A DNA stretch of 64,000 nt. It comes from Bradyrhizobium sp. LHD-71 (lineage in GTDB: Bacteria; Pseudomonadota; Alphaproteobacteria; Rhizobiales; Xanthobacteraceae). Shown one piece after another: positions 17,227-25,890 of the stretch. Where the stretch lies: contig NZ_JAVIFX010000013.1 of assembly GCF_031157255.1 (NCBI RefSeq), forward strand, positions 1 to 64,000, read 5' to 3'. Position 1 is the stretch's first letter, and each line of letters starts with the position of its first letter. A model generated the notes under the pieces. That model searched no databases. It saw nothing but the letters and a program-made list of their open reading frames with translations, and was not told the DNA's origin. Made by a program: the position numbers and the translations under genes.

Positions 17227-18669
17227 ATGCCTGCCAGCCTTGCGTTCAATGGGACTTTCGAAGGGCCGACCGATAGCAAAGGGCCGACCGGGCAGCTCTG
17301 CAACTGGCTGGAAAAACTTGCGTTGAAGGATGTTCCGGGCGACGCGCAGGCGCGCGCCAAGGCACTGGTTCTCGATGGCGTCGCCTGCGCGCTGGTTGGT
17401 GCGCAGTTGCCGTGGTCGCGCACCGCGGTTGAGGCGATCCTGCGCATCGAGGGGACAGGCAACAAGACGATCATCGGCTGGAATCGGACTGCGAGTGGAC
17501 CGGTGGCGGCGCTTTTGAACGGCACATTCATTCAGGGCTTCGAACTCGACGATTTTCATCCAGGCGGACCGCTGCACAGTGCAGCGGTCGTGATCCCATC
17601 ACTGCTCGCCTGCGCCGAGGAACTCGGTCAGGTGACCGGTAAGGATTTTCTGCTCGCCGCGATCGCAGGATTCGAGGTCGGGCCGCGCGTGGGCATGGCG
17701 TTGCACGGCGCTCAGATGCTGTCACGCGGATGGCACTCCGGATCGGTTTTCGGAACGCACGCGAGCGCCGTCGCCGCTGGAAAACTGCTGGGCCTTGACG
17801 CCGCGCGTTTCGAGGACGCGGTCGGTCTCGCCGGCACGCAATCCGCAGGGCTGATGGCGGCGCAGTTCGAAGCGATGTGCAAGCGCATGCATCACGGCTT
17901 CTCAGCGCGCAATGGCTTGTATTCCGCGCTGCTCGCAGCCTCCGGGTACACTGGCATCAAGCGCGTGTTCGAGCGCGAATACGGCGGGTTCCTGTCCGTG
18001 TTCGGTGAAGGCCACGATCCGGATGCCAGCCAGATCACGCGAGGCTTGGGCGATCGGTGGGAAACCAATCGCATTGCGATCAAGCCTTATGCGGCGATGG
18101 GAGCGCTTCACGCGCCGCTCGATGCAATTTTCGACATCATGGACAAGCGTCCGTTCAAAAGCGAGGAAATCGAGCACATCGATATCTATATGTCGCACTC
18201 GGCCTATCACCACGGGTGGTGGGTGCTGGAGCGGCCGCTAACGCCGATCGGCGCGCAGATGAATGTCGGCTACGCGGTCGCGGTGGCGATCCTCGACGGG
18301 GCGGCGATGGTTCGGCAGTTCGCTCCGCAGCGGATTGACGGTGATGATGTGTGGGCTCTGATCCCACGGATCACTGCCCATCACGATCCAGAATTCGACA
18401 AGGGTGGGCCGTCGGTCCGCAACACCCGAATGGTTGTGCGATTAAAGAACGGAGAGAAGATCGAGCACTTCGTCGAGATGGCGCGTACCATCGGTCAGCC
18501 GCTGACCAATTCGGAAGTCGCGAGAAAGTATCGGATGCTGACCGATGGCATCATCGATCCGAAGAGACAGGCGGCGATCGAGGATCGTGTTATGAATCTT
18601 GAGAAAATGCGAGATGTGACCGAACTGGCCGCATTGCTCGGAACCGAGGTCGGCGCGGCGTTCAAGTGA
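17227..18669 (+). CDS. MmgE/PrpD-family protein
   Basis: This 480-residue protein belongs to the MmgE/PrpD fold, which includes 2-methylcitrate dehydratase, cis-aconitate decarboxylase and iminodisuccinate epimerase. Visible features are the early active-site segment NGTFIQGFELDDFHPGGPLHSAAVVIPSLL split over residues 98-127 (key residues Asp109, Asp110, His112, His118) and GWHSGSVFGTHASAVAAGKL in the core. It lies 51 bp after leuD2, probably in the same transcript. Beside dehydratases and methylisocitrate lyase-like proteins, a 2-methylcitrate-type dehydration or a decarboxylation fits. The exact reaction is not decidable from sequence. Confidence 0.88.
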   Translation: MPASLAFNGTFEGPTDSKGPTGQLCNWLEKLALKDVPGDAQARAKALVLDGVACALVGAQLPWSRTAVEAILRIEGTGNKTIIGWNRTASGPVAALLNGTFIQGFELDDFHPGGPLHSAAVVIPSLLACAEELGQVTGKDFLLAAIAGFEVGPRVGMALHGAQMLSRGWHSGSVFGTHASAVAAGKLLGLDAARFEDAVGLAGTQSAGLMAAQFEAMCKRMHHGFSARNGLYSALLAASGYTGIKRVFEREYGGFLSVFGEGHDPDASQITRGLGDRWETNRIAIKPYAAMGALHAPLDAIFDIMDKRPFKSEEIEHIDIYMSHSAYHHGWWVLERPLTPIGAQMNVGYAVAVAILDGAAMVRQFAPQRIDGDDVWALIPRITAHHDPEFDKGGPSVRNTRMVVRLKNGEKIEHFVEMARTIGQPLTNSEVARKYRMLTDGIIDPKRQAAIEDRVMNLEKMRDVTELAALLGTEVGAAFK

Positions 18670-19070
18670 AACTGTTCGCGAAGGTGTGCTCGGTGACAGA
18701 TTTGGATTTTTGCAGGCGATGAACGTCGGCGTACGTTGATGCGGCGCGTGAGTCTCCGGGCTTATTCTCTTGATTGATCTGTTTATTGATCGCTCACGTC
18801 TCGGTGGACGGACCGCTTGCGGTTGGGCACGGGTCGTCGCTGCTCAAAAGTGATGGATGGCGCCGCAAGCAGCACATGCGGTTAGTCTGCTCGACCGCGA
18901 GCCTAGCCCGTAGGTCTACCTAGTGAACCGGACGTTGCCATCGGCATCCCAACCTGTCCTTACCCGCGTTGGCGTCGTGATCGAGACGACGTGCGCCCCC
19001 TGACGTCAGCGCATCAATGCGTTGAATAGCCGGCGACCCGCTTGACCAATTCCGTCTGTCCGTCCCGGGA
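18670..19070. other. Intergenic region between convergent genes
   Basis: These 401 bp separate the convergent MmgE/PrpD gene and the P450-like gene. I see no convincing open frame. A short hairpin-capable stretch lies around 18779-18800 (TTGATCTGTTTATTGATCGC), but I could not identify a clear terminator with a U tract. Confidence 0.5.
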
Positions 19071-20663
19071 TTACGCTGCGCGAGTGAACCCGAGATTGTC
19101 TTCGATGACGGTCGTCGGCCCAACCGGCAGACGTTCCGGATTTGCAACGTTCAACTTCTCGAATTGGATCCTTTCTTTCCAGACCTTCTTCAGGAAGTCC
19201 TCGAACACCTGAATGGTAAGCTGTTCGCCTGGACAGCGTCGATAACCAAAGCCGAACGGCGCGAAGCCGGCATGATCGCAGACCGGAAGCGGTTTGCCCC
19301 CAACGATGCCGTAAACGGTGCCGAACGCGCTGTTGTGCATCGCTGCCTTGCGACCGTCCTTGACATCGAACTTCGTCCGCTCGAATGGGCATTTGGCGAA
19401 GCCAATCTCCTTGCAATGATCCTCGTCGTTCTCGTGGCTGGTGGGCACAAGATTGTAGCGGTTCGGATCGAACTTCGTCGGGTCTTTCCACTGTACGGGG
19501 TCCATACTCGTTGAAAGGTGAGGGCTGACGATGTAGCCGTGGCGTTCGAATGCGGGCGTACGCGTTTCATCCACCGCTGAGATGCTGCCACCATTTGGCG
19601 TGATGACGCGGAAGAGCTCCATGACGTAACGGTCGAGCGGGGTGAAGTTCTCATTCGGTCTCGATCGATCTGGGTTGTTTTCCATCGTCCTTTTGAACCA
19701 GGCCTTCGCATCGGGATCACCCGAACTTTTCTCCAGCCTGGCCATGATGTTATAGATCGTGTTTCCCCACTGGCTGAGGGCGACGAAATTGTGGAAACAT
19801 TCGAACACGACGTCCTTGTGTGCGAAGTTTTCGCCCTCGCCGCCATTCCTGATCCAATAATAGGCGAACGTCTTTTCCGGGTTCGGCGTCTTGCCGTTTT
19901 TCAGATCGCCGAGCCGTTCGTTGATCCATGTTTTGAGATAGTCGAGATTAGAGCGGACCGACATGTAGTTCTCATAAACAATCTTTAGCGTTGGATCGCG
20001 GTACGCGAGCACAGTGTTGAAATCCTCGCCGATTTGGCGGACTCGCTGCGGGATTGCATCGCCTTTGACACCGAGATGCAGGTCCCAATACATGTCGAAG
20101 TAATTTTCGAGATAGGGCCGCATCAACGGGCGCCCCGCATTGCTGTTCTCAAGCAACTTGTCGAAGAAGGCGACGACCTTGTCGCTATACATCGGACGGT
20201 ACAGGTCCGGCGTGACCGCAGACATGTAGATGCGCTTGCGTTGATTTTCCGGCCCGCGCTTCTCCAGCCCCTGAAGAAAAACGGTGACACCTGCTTGCGG
20301 ATTCGGACCCCAGGTTTCGCTAATCATGCCCCAAAGGTCTTTCGGAAGCGCATTCTCCTTGGTCAGATCTAATCCGATCATAGGAAGCGTCGGACGCTCA
20401 CCCTGGTAAACCGAGACCAGGAAATGCGGAAGAATGACGTTCTCGACATATTCCGGACTAAACTCTCCGGAAAAGCGGCTCCGGAGCCGCGATACGGCAG
20501 TGTCGAGATCGCCGGGCGCAAGAGAGACGCCAACGCCTGTGGTTGAAGAAGATCTCGCAGGGGCATATTGGGCAACAGATTGTGACGGGACACCGATGAC
20601 CGTGGCTGCGCTACCTGCCAGAAATGCGCGACGTCTCATTGAAAAGCTATTCGATGTCGTCAT
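19071..20663 (-). CDS. Cytochrome P450-like protein with Tat signal peptide
   Basis: The 530-residue protein shows the P450 C-terminal signatures in order: ExxR as ELFR (349-352), a PERF-like motif KFDPNRYN (398-405) and the heme-binding loop FGFGYRRCPGEQ with cysteine 477. The N-terminus MRRRAFLAGSAATVIG with cleavage near SVAQ is a good Tat signal, so the enzyme is probably folded in the cytoplasm and exported to the periplasm. Bacterial P450s are normally cytosolic. The I-helix lacks the usual (A/G)GxDT acid/alcohol pair; the matching stretch reads FHNFVALSQWGNT. An unusually long insertion with extra cysteines (HCKEIGFAKCPF, LPVCDH) separates PERF from the heme loop. A peroxygenase or peroxide isomerase role, as in CYP74/CYP152, is conceivable. 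It has no redox partner next to it. Confidence 0.85.
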   Translation of the reverse strand: MTTSNSFSMRRRAFLAGSAATVIGVPSQSVAQYAPARSSSTTGVGVSLAPGDLDTAVSRLRSRFSGEFSPEYVENVILPHFLVSVYQGERPTLPMIGLDLTKENALPKDLWGMISETWGPNPQAGVTVFLQGLEKRGPENQRKRIYMSAVTPDLYRPMYSDKVVAFFDKLLENSNAGRPLMRPYLENYFDMYWDLHLGVKGDAIPQRVRQIGEDFNTVLAYRDPTLKIVYENYMSVRSNLDYLKTWINERLGDLKNGKTPNPEKTFAYYWIRNGGEGENFAHKDVVFECFHNFVALSQWGNTIYNIMARLEKSSGDPDAKAWFKRTMENNPDRSRPNENFTPLDRYVMELFRVITPNGGSISAVDETRTPAFERHGYIVSPHLSTSMDPVQWKDPTKFDPNRYNLVPTSHENDEDHCKEIGFAKCPFERTKFDVKDGRKAAMHNSAFGTVYGIVGGKPLPVCDHAGFAPFGFGYRRCPGEQLTIQVFEDFLKKVWKERIQFEKLNVANPERLPVGPTTVIEDNLGFTRAA

Positions 20664-20942
20664 TGCTCAGCCTTTCAGGTGTGTCGGAAGGGATGACACA
20701 AGTAGCTAGCAGTGCAGTGCTCATGACATTTTAAGGAGCGCACGCGACTCATACCAAAAACTGCGCAAATAGCCGCTAAAACTAATCGAACCAAGTTGGC
20801 GGTGGGCTATTACGCGGTTCATTTCAGGGTTAGCCCGCATTGTAGCCTTTTCGCGCGAAGGCCTTGATTGCATCTAGCCGATGCGAACAGCAAACACTCT
20901 GGCTTGCGTTCGAGCATCCGCAAGGTCGATAGGAGCCTCCTC

Positions 20943-21299
20943 ATGAACAAGGTCTCAATAGTCCTCGCGCTGTCTGTGTCCTTGCCTTTGGCCATCCTGA
21001 ACATCGCTCCGCGCACAGCAGAGGCGACCGAGATGTCCTCGCAAGCACGCGCATTTGCCTACTGTCTGCGTGGCGCACCGAAGTCAGGTGGTGAACAGTG
21101 CAGCTACAATACAAGGGCGCAGTGCATGCAGTCGGCGAGGGGACGAGGCGGCAGTTGCGTGCGCAATCCCCGTTTATCTTCTGCGCCTGCAGCGCGCTCA
21201 GCGCGGGCGCAGTACCGCGGTCCGGCGCGTCCTCGGGCAGCCAACGCCCGCGACAGCCGGAAAGGCGCAAACTGGAATCGGAACCAATCAGGTCCGTGA
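20943..21299 (+). CDS. Small secreted DUF3551-type protein
   Basis: The start chosen is MNKVSIVLAL (20943), 6-8 nt after AGGAG; the frame runs open upstream. This 118-residue protein has a Sec signal peptide (about 1-26, cleavage after TAEA). The mature part has YCLRGAPKSGGEQCSYNT, RAQCMQSARGRGGSCVRNP. The three-cysteine spacing is typical of DUF3551, a family of small periplasmic proteins of unknown role abundant in Bradyrhizobium. The tail is basic and rich in Arg/Ala/Asn. It stands alone. Confidence 0.78.
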   Translation: MNKVSIVLALSVSLPLAILNIAPRTAEATEMSSQARAFAYCLRGAPKSGGEQCSYNTRAQCMQSARGRGGSCVRNPRLSSAPAARSARAQYRGPARPRAANARDSRKGANWNRNQSGP

Positions 21300-21310
21300 G
21301 AGCGGGTACT

Positions 21311-21470
21311 TCATCTAACGTCCAAAACGCCGACCTTGCGGTAGAGGCTGCCAAAGCGCGGCATGCTCGCCAGTGACGGCGTTTCGCCGTGCAAAGCGGC
21401 GAAGGTCCGGCTGGCACACGGCCAGCAGCTTCTCGACCGCGGCGGGTTCGCCACTGCAGGCGGCTCGCAC
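21311..21470 (-). pseudogene. ECF sigma factor N-terminal fragment
   Basis: In one frame the strand reads SGEPAAVEKLLAVCQPDLRR followed by FARRNAVTG, a close match to the region-2 start of an ECF sigma factor. The reading then breaks: SLYRKVGVLD, the continuation expected in such proteins, is in another frame and ends in a stop at 21311. The acidic stretch expected between them is lost. No sigma 4 domain follows. It directly abuts the autotransporter fragment at its 5' side, so two unrelated relics have been joined. Confidence 0.6.
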
Positions 21471-21945
21471 CCACGCTGCGCGGCCGCGCAGCGTCAGCAA
21501 TGCATCGCCCAGCGCGACCTGCTCGTCGGCGCGCGCACCAAGCGCGGTGCGCGAAGTGGAGATGTCCTTCGACGCGTAATTCAGCGGTGCGAGCCGATCA
21601 CCGCAGCGTCTCCATCGGTCTTCAGTTCGCCGCCATAGACCGCGCCCCATATGCTCCAGCGGGGATCGAACACACCGCTGCGCAGCGGCGCCTTGCGGGC
21701 CATCGCCGCATAGGCATCCTGCTCGCTGCGCGAGCGCCTGCGCGTCGCGGCATCAGTCCGTTCACTCGCATACTGGTTCACCAGGGGTGCGCCATCGGGG
21801 CCGATCGTGTCGTCGCGGCTGGGGACGAACGGATCGAGCATCAGGTTGAGGAAGTAATCGTTCTGCTGGAATGCGGCGGTCGAGGCCTGCGTTCCTCGCC
21901 GGACACCTGGCTCAGGCCGTATTGTCGAACCGAGGCACGCCGTCC
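21471..21945 (-). pseudogene. Autotransporter beta-domain remnant, frameshifted and deleted
   Basis: Three short segments match autotransporter barrel sequence in different frames: YGLSQVSGE, then ASTAAFQQNDYFLNLMLDPF leading to FDPRWSIWGAVYGGELKTDG (about 21581-21905), then ISTSRTALGARADEQVALGD leading to ALLTLRGRAAW (21471-21584). In intact proteins more than 100 residues separate the last two, so the middle of the barrel is deleted as well. No passenger domain is recognisable. It is clearly a dead gene. Confidence 0.65.
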
Positions 21946-21977
21946 CGCCGCCGTAATTTTCGATCAACGCGCTAGTG

Positions 21978-22037
21978 TCCTGAATCCGAAGTTCGCTATA
22001 CTTTGCAGCGAGTTCAGAGCGAACTTCGGATTCAGGC
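21978..22037. repeat. Perfect long palindrome (19-bp arms)
   Basis: CCTGAATCCGAAGTTCGCT (21979-21997) is followed after 20 bp by its exact reverse complement (22018-22036). The hairpin would be very stable and has no U tract. It lies at the upstream edge of the autotransporter debris. Arms this long and perfect are more typical of a dispersed palindromic or MITE-like element than a terminator. My impression is that similar palindromes occur in related genomes, but I cannot check this here. Confidence 0.75.
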
Positions 22038-22312
22038 CACCAGTCTTGAGTTCTTAGTCCCAGACGCGATGAAGGGTTGCGGCGCGTCGTTGTGTTGGCA
22101 CGGACATGGCAAAGCGCCGGGTGTGCTCCCTCTGCGCTGCATGGACGCATCGTGGTCCACTGATCGGCTTGAGGCAGACCGGCATGCCCAGCTTGTTTCG
22201 AAATGGGTGAGAACCGGAAAAAGAGCCGCACTGGCTGACAGCACCTTGCCGCAGTAGGCTGTCGGGGTGCCGGCGGACCTCTCTCGCCTGCACTCTAGGG
22301 AGGAGACACCCA

Positions 22313-23422
22313 ATGACAATGAGTTCACTTAGGAGAGTAGCTCTGGTCTCGGCAACCTCCGCCGCGTTGGCGTTCGCCGGCACCGCGTTTGCTCAGCAGC
22401 CTAAAGTCCTCAAGATACAATCGGCCGTTCCGCCATCGTCAACCACACAGGACGCTCTCAAGTTTTTTGCCGAGCGCGTCGACAAGCTGACCGGCGGCAA
22501 TCTCAAGATCGAAGCCTTGCCGGGCGGTGCGGTCGTTCCGCCGTTCGAGATCCTGGATGCCACGCATAAGAAGGTGATCGACGGTGCCTACGGCATCTCC
22601 TACTGGTGGTACGGCAAGAGCGCCACCGCGACGCTGTTTTCAAATACGCCGGCCGGCATTTTCGGCATGGATGCTGTCGACTTCATCGGCTGGGTCTACG
22701 AGGGAGGCGGCCTCGAACTGTGGAACGAGTTCTACCAGAAGGAGCTCAAGCTCAACCTGGTCGCGTTTCCGAGCATTCCGCCGAGCCCGCAGGCGCTCGG
22801 CTGGTTCAAGCGTCCAATCAAGGATCTGCCCGACTTCAGGGGGATGAAGTGCCGGCAGACCGGCATCGTCTCCCAGCTCTACGCCAAAATGGGAATGGCG
22901 GTTGTCAACATGCCAGGCGGTGAAATTCTGCCAGCCGCTGAGCGTGGCACGATCGATTGTGCCGAGTGGGTCGGCGGAGTAGAGGATCTGCGGCTCGGCC
23001 TGCACACGGTCTGGAAGTATCATTACACGCCCGGCATGCATGAAAGCGCCTCGGTCGCCGAGCTCGCGATCAACAAGGACGTGTGGGACAGCCTGCCTCC
23101 TCAGAACCAGGAAGCGATCAAGTCGGCCACATCAGAGACGTTCCTGCGCTGGTGGGCCAGCTTGCAGAGACAGAATGCGGATGCGATCGCGGAGTTCACC
23201 GAGAAGCACGGTGTCAAGCTCCTGACGACGCCGCCCGAGGTCAATCAGGCCTTCCTCAAGACCTGGGACGAATTCGCCGCCGCGGAAGCTGCGAAGAATC
23301 CGTTCTTCAAGAAGGTCTACGAGTCTCAGAAGGCCTATGCCGCGAAGGTCGTGCCTGCCAAGCGTTTCATGTTTCCGCCCTACGCGTTGCAAGCCGACCA
23401 TTATTGGCCCGTCAAACAGTAA
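22313..23422 (+). CDS. TRAP transporter substrate-binding protein, DctP/TakP type
   Basis: This 369-residue receptor has an N-terminal signal peptide (about 1-27, cleavage after TAFA) and the DctP fold. GMKCRQTGIVSQLYAKMGM and DCAEWVGGVEDL (about 222-233) are typical of the TakP branch that binds 2-keto acids and related monocarboxylates; the arginine in the former normally contacts the carboxylate. Ribosome site GGGAGGAG is 8-10 nt upstream. Its permease genes lie downstream on the opposite strand (23489-25606), so receptor and permeases are convergent, which is unusual. Confidence 0.92.
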   Translation: MTMSSLRRVALVSATSAALAFAGTAFAQQPKVLKIQSAVPPSSTTQDALKFFAERVDKLTGGNLKIEALPGGAVVPPFEILDATHKKVIDGAYGISYWWYGKSATATLFSNTPAGIFGMDAVDFIGWVYEGGGLELWNEFYQKELKLNLVAFPSIPPSPQALGWFKRPIKDLPDFRGMKCRQTGIVSQLYAKMGMAVVNMPGGEILPAAERGTIDCAEWVGGVEDLRLGLHTVWKYHYTPGMHESASVAELAINKDVWDSLPPQNQEAIKSATSETFLRWWASLQRQNADAIAEFTEKHGVKLLTTPPEVNQAFLKTWDEFAAAEAAKNPFFKKVYESQKAYAAKVVPAKRFMFPPYALQADHYWPVKQ

Positions 23423-23438
23423 GACGGGGCCGACGAAA

Positions 23439-23464
23439 AGAAGGGTGGCCTCGGCCGCCCTTCT
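23439..23464. terminator. Bidirectional terminator between TRAP receptor and permease
   Basis: An 11-bp stem (AGAAGGGTGGC / GCCGCCCTTCT, one G-T wobble) with a 4-nt loop lies between convergent stops at 23422 and 23489. On the minus-strand transcript the stem is followed by TTTTC, so it should work best for the permease transcript. On the plus strand the U tract is poor. Confidence 0.72.
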
Positions 23465-23488
23465 CGTATCGACGATGATCGATCGTGC

Positions 23489-25024
23489 TCACCTGACAAG
23501 TTTCGGCAACCAGAGTGCGATCTGGGGGAACAGCAGCAGCAGTCCGAGGACAATGATCTGAATGAGCATGTAGTCTGACATGCCCTTGTAGATCGTGCTC
23601 AAGCTCCATTGCGGAACGACGTTCCGCAGGTAGTACGCCGACATGGCAACGGGCGGGCTCAAATACGACGTCTGCATATTGACCGCGGTCAGTGCACCAA
23701 ACCAGATCAGGAGTTCGAGCTTGCTCAGGCCGAACTGAAGCTTTTCGATCACCGGAAAAACGATCGGAAGGAAAACCAGGATGATCACGGGCCATTCGAA
23801 CGGCCACCCGAGAACGAAGAAGATCGCCATGATCAACGTCAGCTTCCACCAGTCGCTCAGCGGAAGGGCGAGCAGATAGTTGGTTATAAAGCTCGCCGTA
23901 CCGAGCTTGGTGAAGACCGCGCCGAAGACCGTCGAGGCCACCGCCAGAAACAGCACCATGGCCGAAGTCACCATCGTGCCGATCGCCGCATTGGTGGCCG
24001 ATTTCATGCTGAGCCGGCCATAAACGAGCGCAAGGACGGCAGCGCCGAACGCTCCGCACGAGGCCGCCTCGGTCGGCGTGGCAAGTCCGCCGACGATCGT
24101 TCCGAGGGTAAATCCGATCAGCGCGCTCAGCGGCGCAATGCTGATGACGACAGCCCGGAAGTAAGCGTTCCGAAAGTAGAGGTAGGCAGTCAGAAACGCC
24201 AACACCGAAGCGACCGCCGACAGTTCGAACGGGCCGATTGTAAACGACGGACGTGGTGCACGTGCCTGACCCAACAACCAGTCGAACAAGAGATACGCAA
24301 TTGCCACCAGGCACAGGAGACCCAAACTGATGACGGGAGCATCCGCCTTTTCGGTGGTCATCGCCTCATAGCTGACTTTGCGCTCCTCCATGGTCATGGC
24401 TGGGCCAAGCTTCGGATCGATGAAGCTGCGGACGAGCGAATAGGCGATGTAGCAGCCGGCGAGCAGCAAACCCGGGCCGAACGTCGCCGAATAGAGAAGA
24501 TTGACGGGCACGCCCATCACCGGCCCCATGACCACCAGCATGACGCTCGGCGGGATCAGAATGCCGAGCGTGCCGCCGGCGGCAATTGCACCCGCCGACA
24601 GCCGCGCGTCATAGCCGGTTTTGATCATCATCGATCCGGCCATGATGCCGAGCACGGTGACCGCGGCGCCTACGATGCCCGTCGCCATCGCAAAGATAGT
24701 CGCGGTCAGGATTACGGCGATATAGAGCGCGCCGCGCACCGGCGCGAGAAGGCTGCGCAACGCGCCGAACAACCGCTCCATGAGCCCGGCTTGTTCGGTC
24801 ATGTAGCCCATGAAGATGAACAACGGCACGGCGGGAAAGATCTCGTCTTTCATCGTGCCCCAGATTTGCAGATAGGCGAGATTGAACGTCTGATCCCACC
24901 CGAGGCCGATGACGCCAAAAACGAGCGCGAGAAACAGCAGGGTAAAGGAAATCGGGAAACCGATGAAAATGACGAAGACCATGCCGGCGAGCATGGCAAG
25001 TCCAAGCGCTGCGGCGGAGGTCAT
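23489..25024 (-). CDS. TRAP transporter large permease, DctM type
   Basis: This 511-residue protein has about 12-13 hydrophobic segments. Typical DctM stretches include VPLFIFMGYMTEQAGLMERL, IMAGSMMIKTGYDARLSAGA and GTLGILIPPSVMLVVMGPV, and TPTEAASCGAFGAAVLAL in the second half. It is slightly longer than the usual 430-450 residues and has an extra hydrophilic stretch (about 205-235), as seen in the branch paired with TakP-like receptors. It follows the DctQ-like gene by 6 bp. Confidence 0.93.
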   Translation of the reverse strand: MTSAAALGLAMLAGMVFVIFIGFPISFTLLFLALVFGVIGLGWDQTFNLAYLQIWGTMKDEIFPAVPLFIFMGYMTEQAGLMERLFGALRSLLAPVRGALYIAVILTATIFAMATGIVGAAVTVLGIMAGSMMIKTGYDARLSAGAIAAGGTLGILIPPSVMLVVMGPVMGVPVNLLYSATFGPGLLLAGCYIAYSLVRSFIDPKLGPAMTMEERKVSYEAMTTEKADAPVISLGLLCLVAIAYLLFDWLLGQARAPRPSFTIGPFELSAVASVLAFLTAYLYFRNAYFRAVVISIAPLSALIGFTLGTIVGGLATPTEAASCGAFGAAVLALVYGRLSMKSATNAAIGTMVTSAMVLFLAVASTVFGAVFTKLGTASFITNYLLALPLSDWWKLTLIMAIFFVLGWPFEWPVIILVFLPIVFPVIEKLQFGLSKLELLIWFGALTAVNMQTSYLSPPVAMSAYYLRNVVPQWSLSTIYKGMSDYMLIQIIVLGLLLLFPQIALWLPKLVR

Positions 25025-25030
25025 GGTTGT

Positions 25031-25606
25031 TTACACCTCGACCTTCTCGTGCCTCGTCAGAAACGCCCCGGTGCGCCAGGCCCATAGGCTCTTCATCAAC
25101 TCCGAGATTCCCTGCACGAAGAGCATGAAGGCCGTCAGTGGAATAACCCCGCGCAGCGGCCACAAGACCGGCGTCCAGGCACCGGAGCTTCCGCGCTCGT
25201 CGATCGACAGCGAGTAAAGGAAGTCATCGATCGAGAGGAAGAACAGAATGACCATTGTCGGCAGGAAGAACAGCAGGAATGCCAGGCTGTCGATCATGCC
25301 CTTCGTGCGATCGGAGAAGTTTTCCCACAGTATGTCAGTACGGATGTGGGCGCCTTTCAGGAGCGCCAATGCCGAGCCCAGCATGAACAAGGTCGCGTAG
25401 GACATCGTCGTCACATCGAGAGCCCAGATCGTCGGATCGGCCAGGACGTAGCGGGCGAAGACCTCGATGACGTTGGCGCAGATCAGCGGGATGATGGAGA
25501 GGACAAAGAGGTAGCCGGTCAGTTCCGTGAACTTGTCGATAGCGTGGATGACCGCCAAATAGCCTCGAGGTGGCACAGGCTGTTGGGGAGCTGAAATGAT
25601 GGTCAT
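25031..25606 (-). CDS. TRAP transporter small permease, DctQ type
   Basis: The start is placed at MTIISAPQQPVPPRGY (25606), because residues encoded upstream are not membrane-like. The 191-residue protein has four transmembrane segments, with the family pattern FARYVLADPTIWALDVTTMSYA in the first half and HIRTDILWE at about residue 85. It is co-transcribed with dctM (6 bp gap). No good ribosome site is visible at either start candidate. Confidence 0.88.
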   Translation of the reverse strand: MTIISAPQQPVPPRGYLAVIHAIDKFTELTGYLFVLSIIPLICANVIEVFARYVLADPTIWALDVTTMSYATLFMLGSALALLKGAHIRTDILWENFSDRTKGMIDSLAFLLFFLPTMVILFFLSIDDFLYSLSIDERGSSGAWTPVLWPLRGVIPLTAFMLFVQGISELMKSLWAWRTGAFLTRHEKVEV

Positions 25607-25890
25607 TGCAGTTTGCCCGCTCTGCGACTGGAGTGTGAGCCGTTCAGTGCGACACCCATCGCTTCCCAAGTGAGGTCGATGTTAGTGCAGCAGGCGTCTG
25701 TGTGCCAGCGCCTGGGTGACTGCTGCGCTGCGCTCAGACATTGCGGTGCGCAATCATCCGCTGTGTTCTTCTCGACCGATCTGGGCAATAATTCGTGCAC
25801 TCACGCCACACCGTCGGCAGTTCGATCACGGCTCTTCGCTGACCGATCGGTGCGATACAGGAAGCTGCGGCAGATGATGGAAGGCCACAC

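Noticed and set aside
23609-25087. A 492-codon open frame on the plus strand
   Set aside because: It is antisense to dctM and its product is a low-complexity charged sequence typical of a shadow frame in GC-rich DNA.
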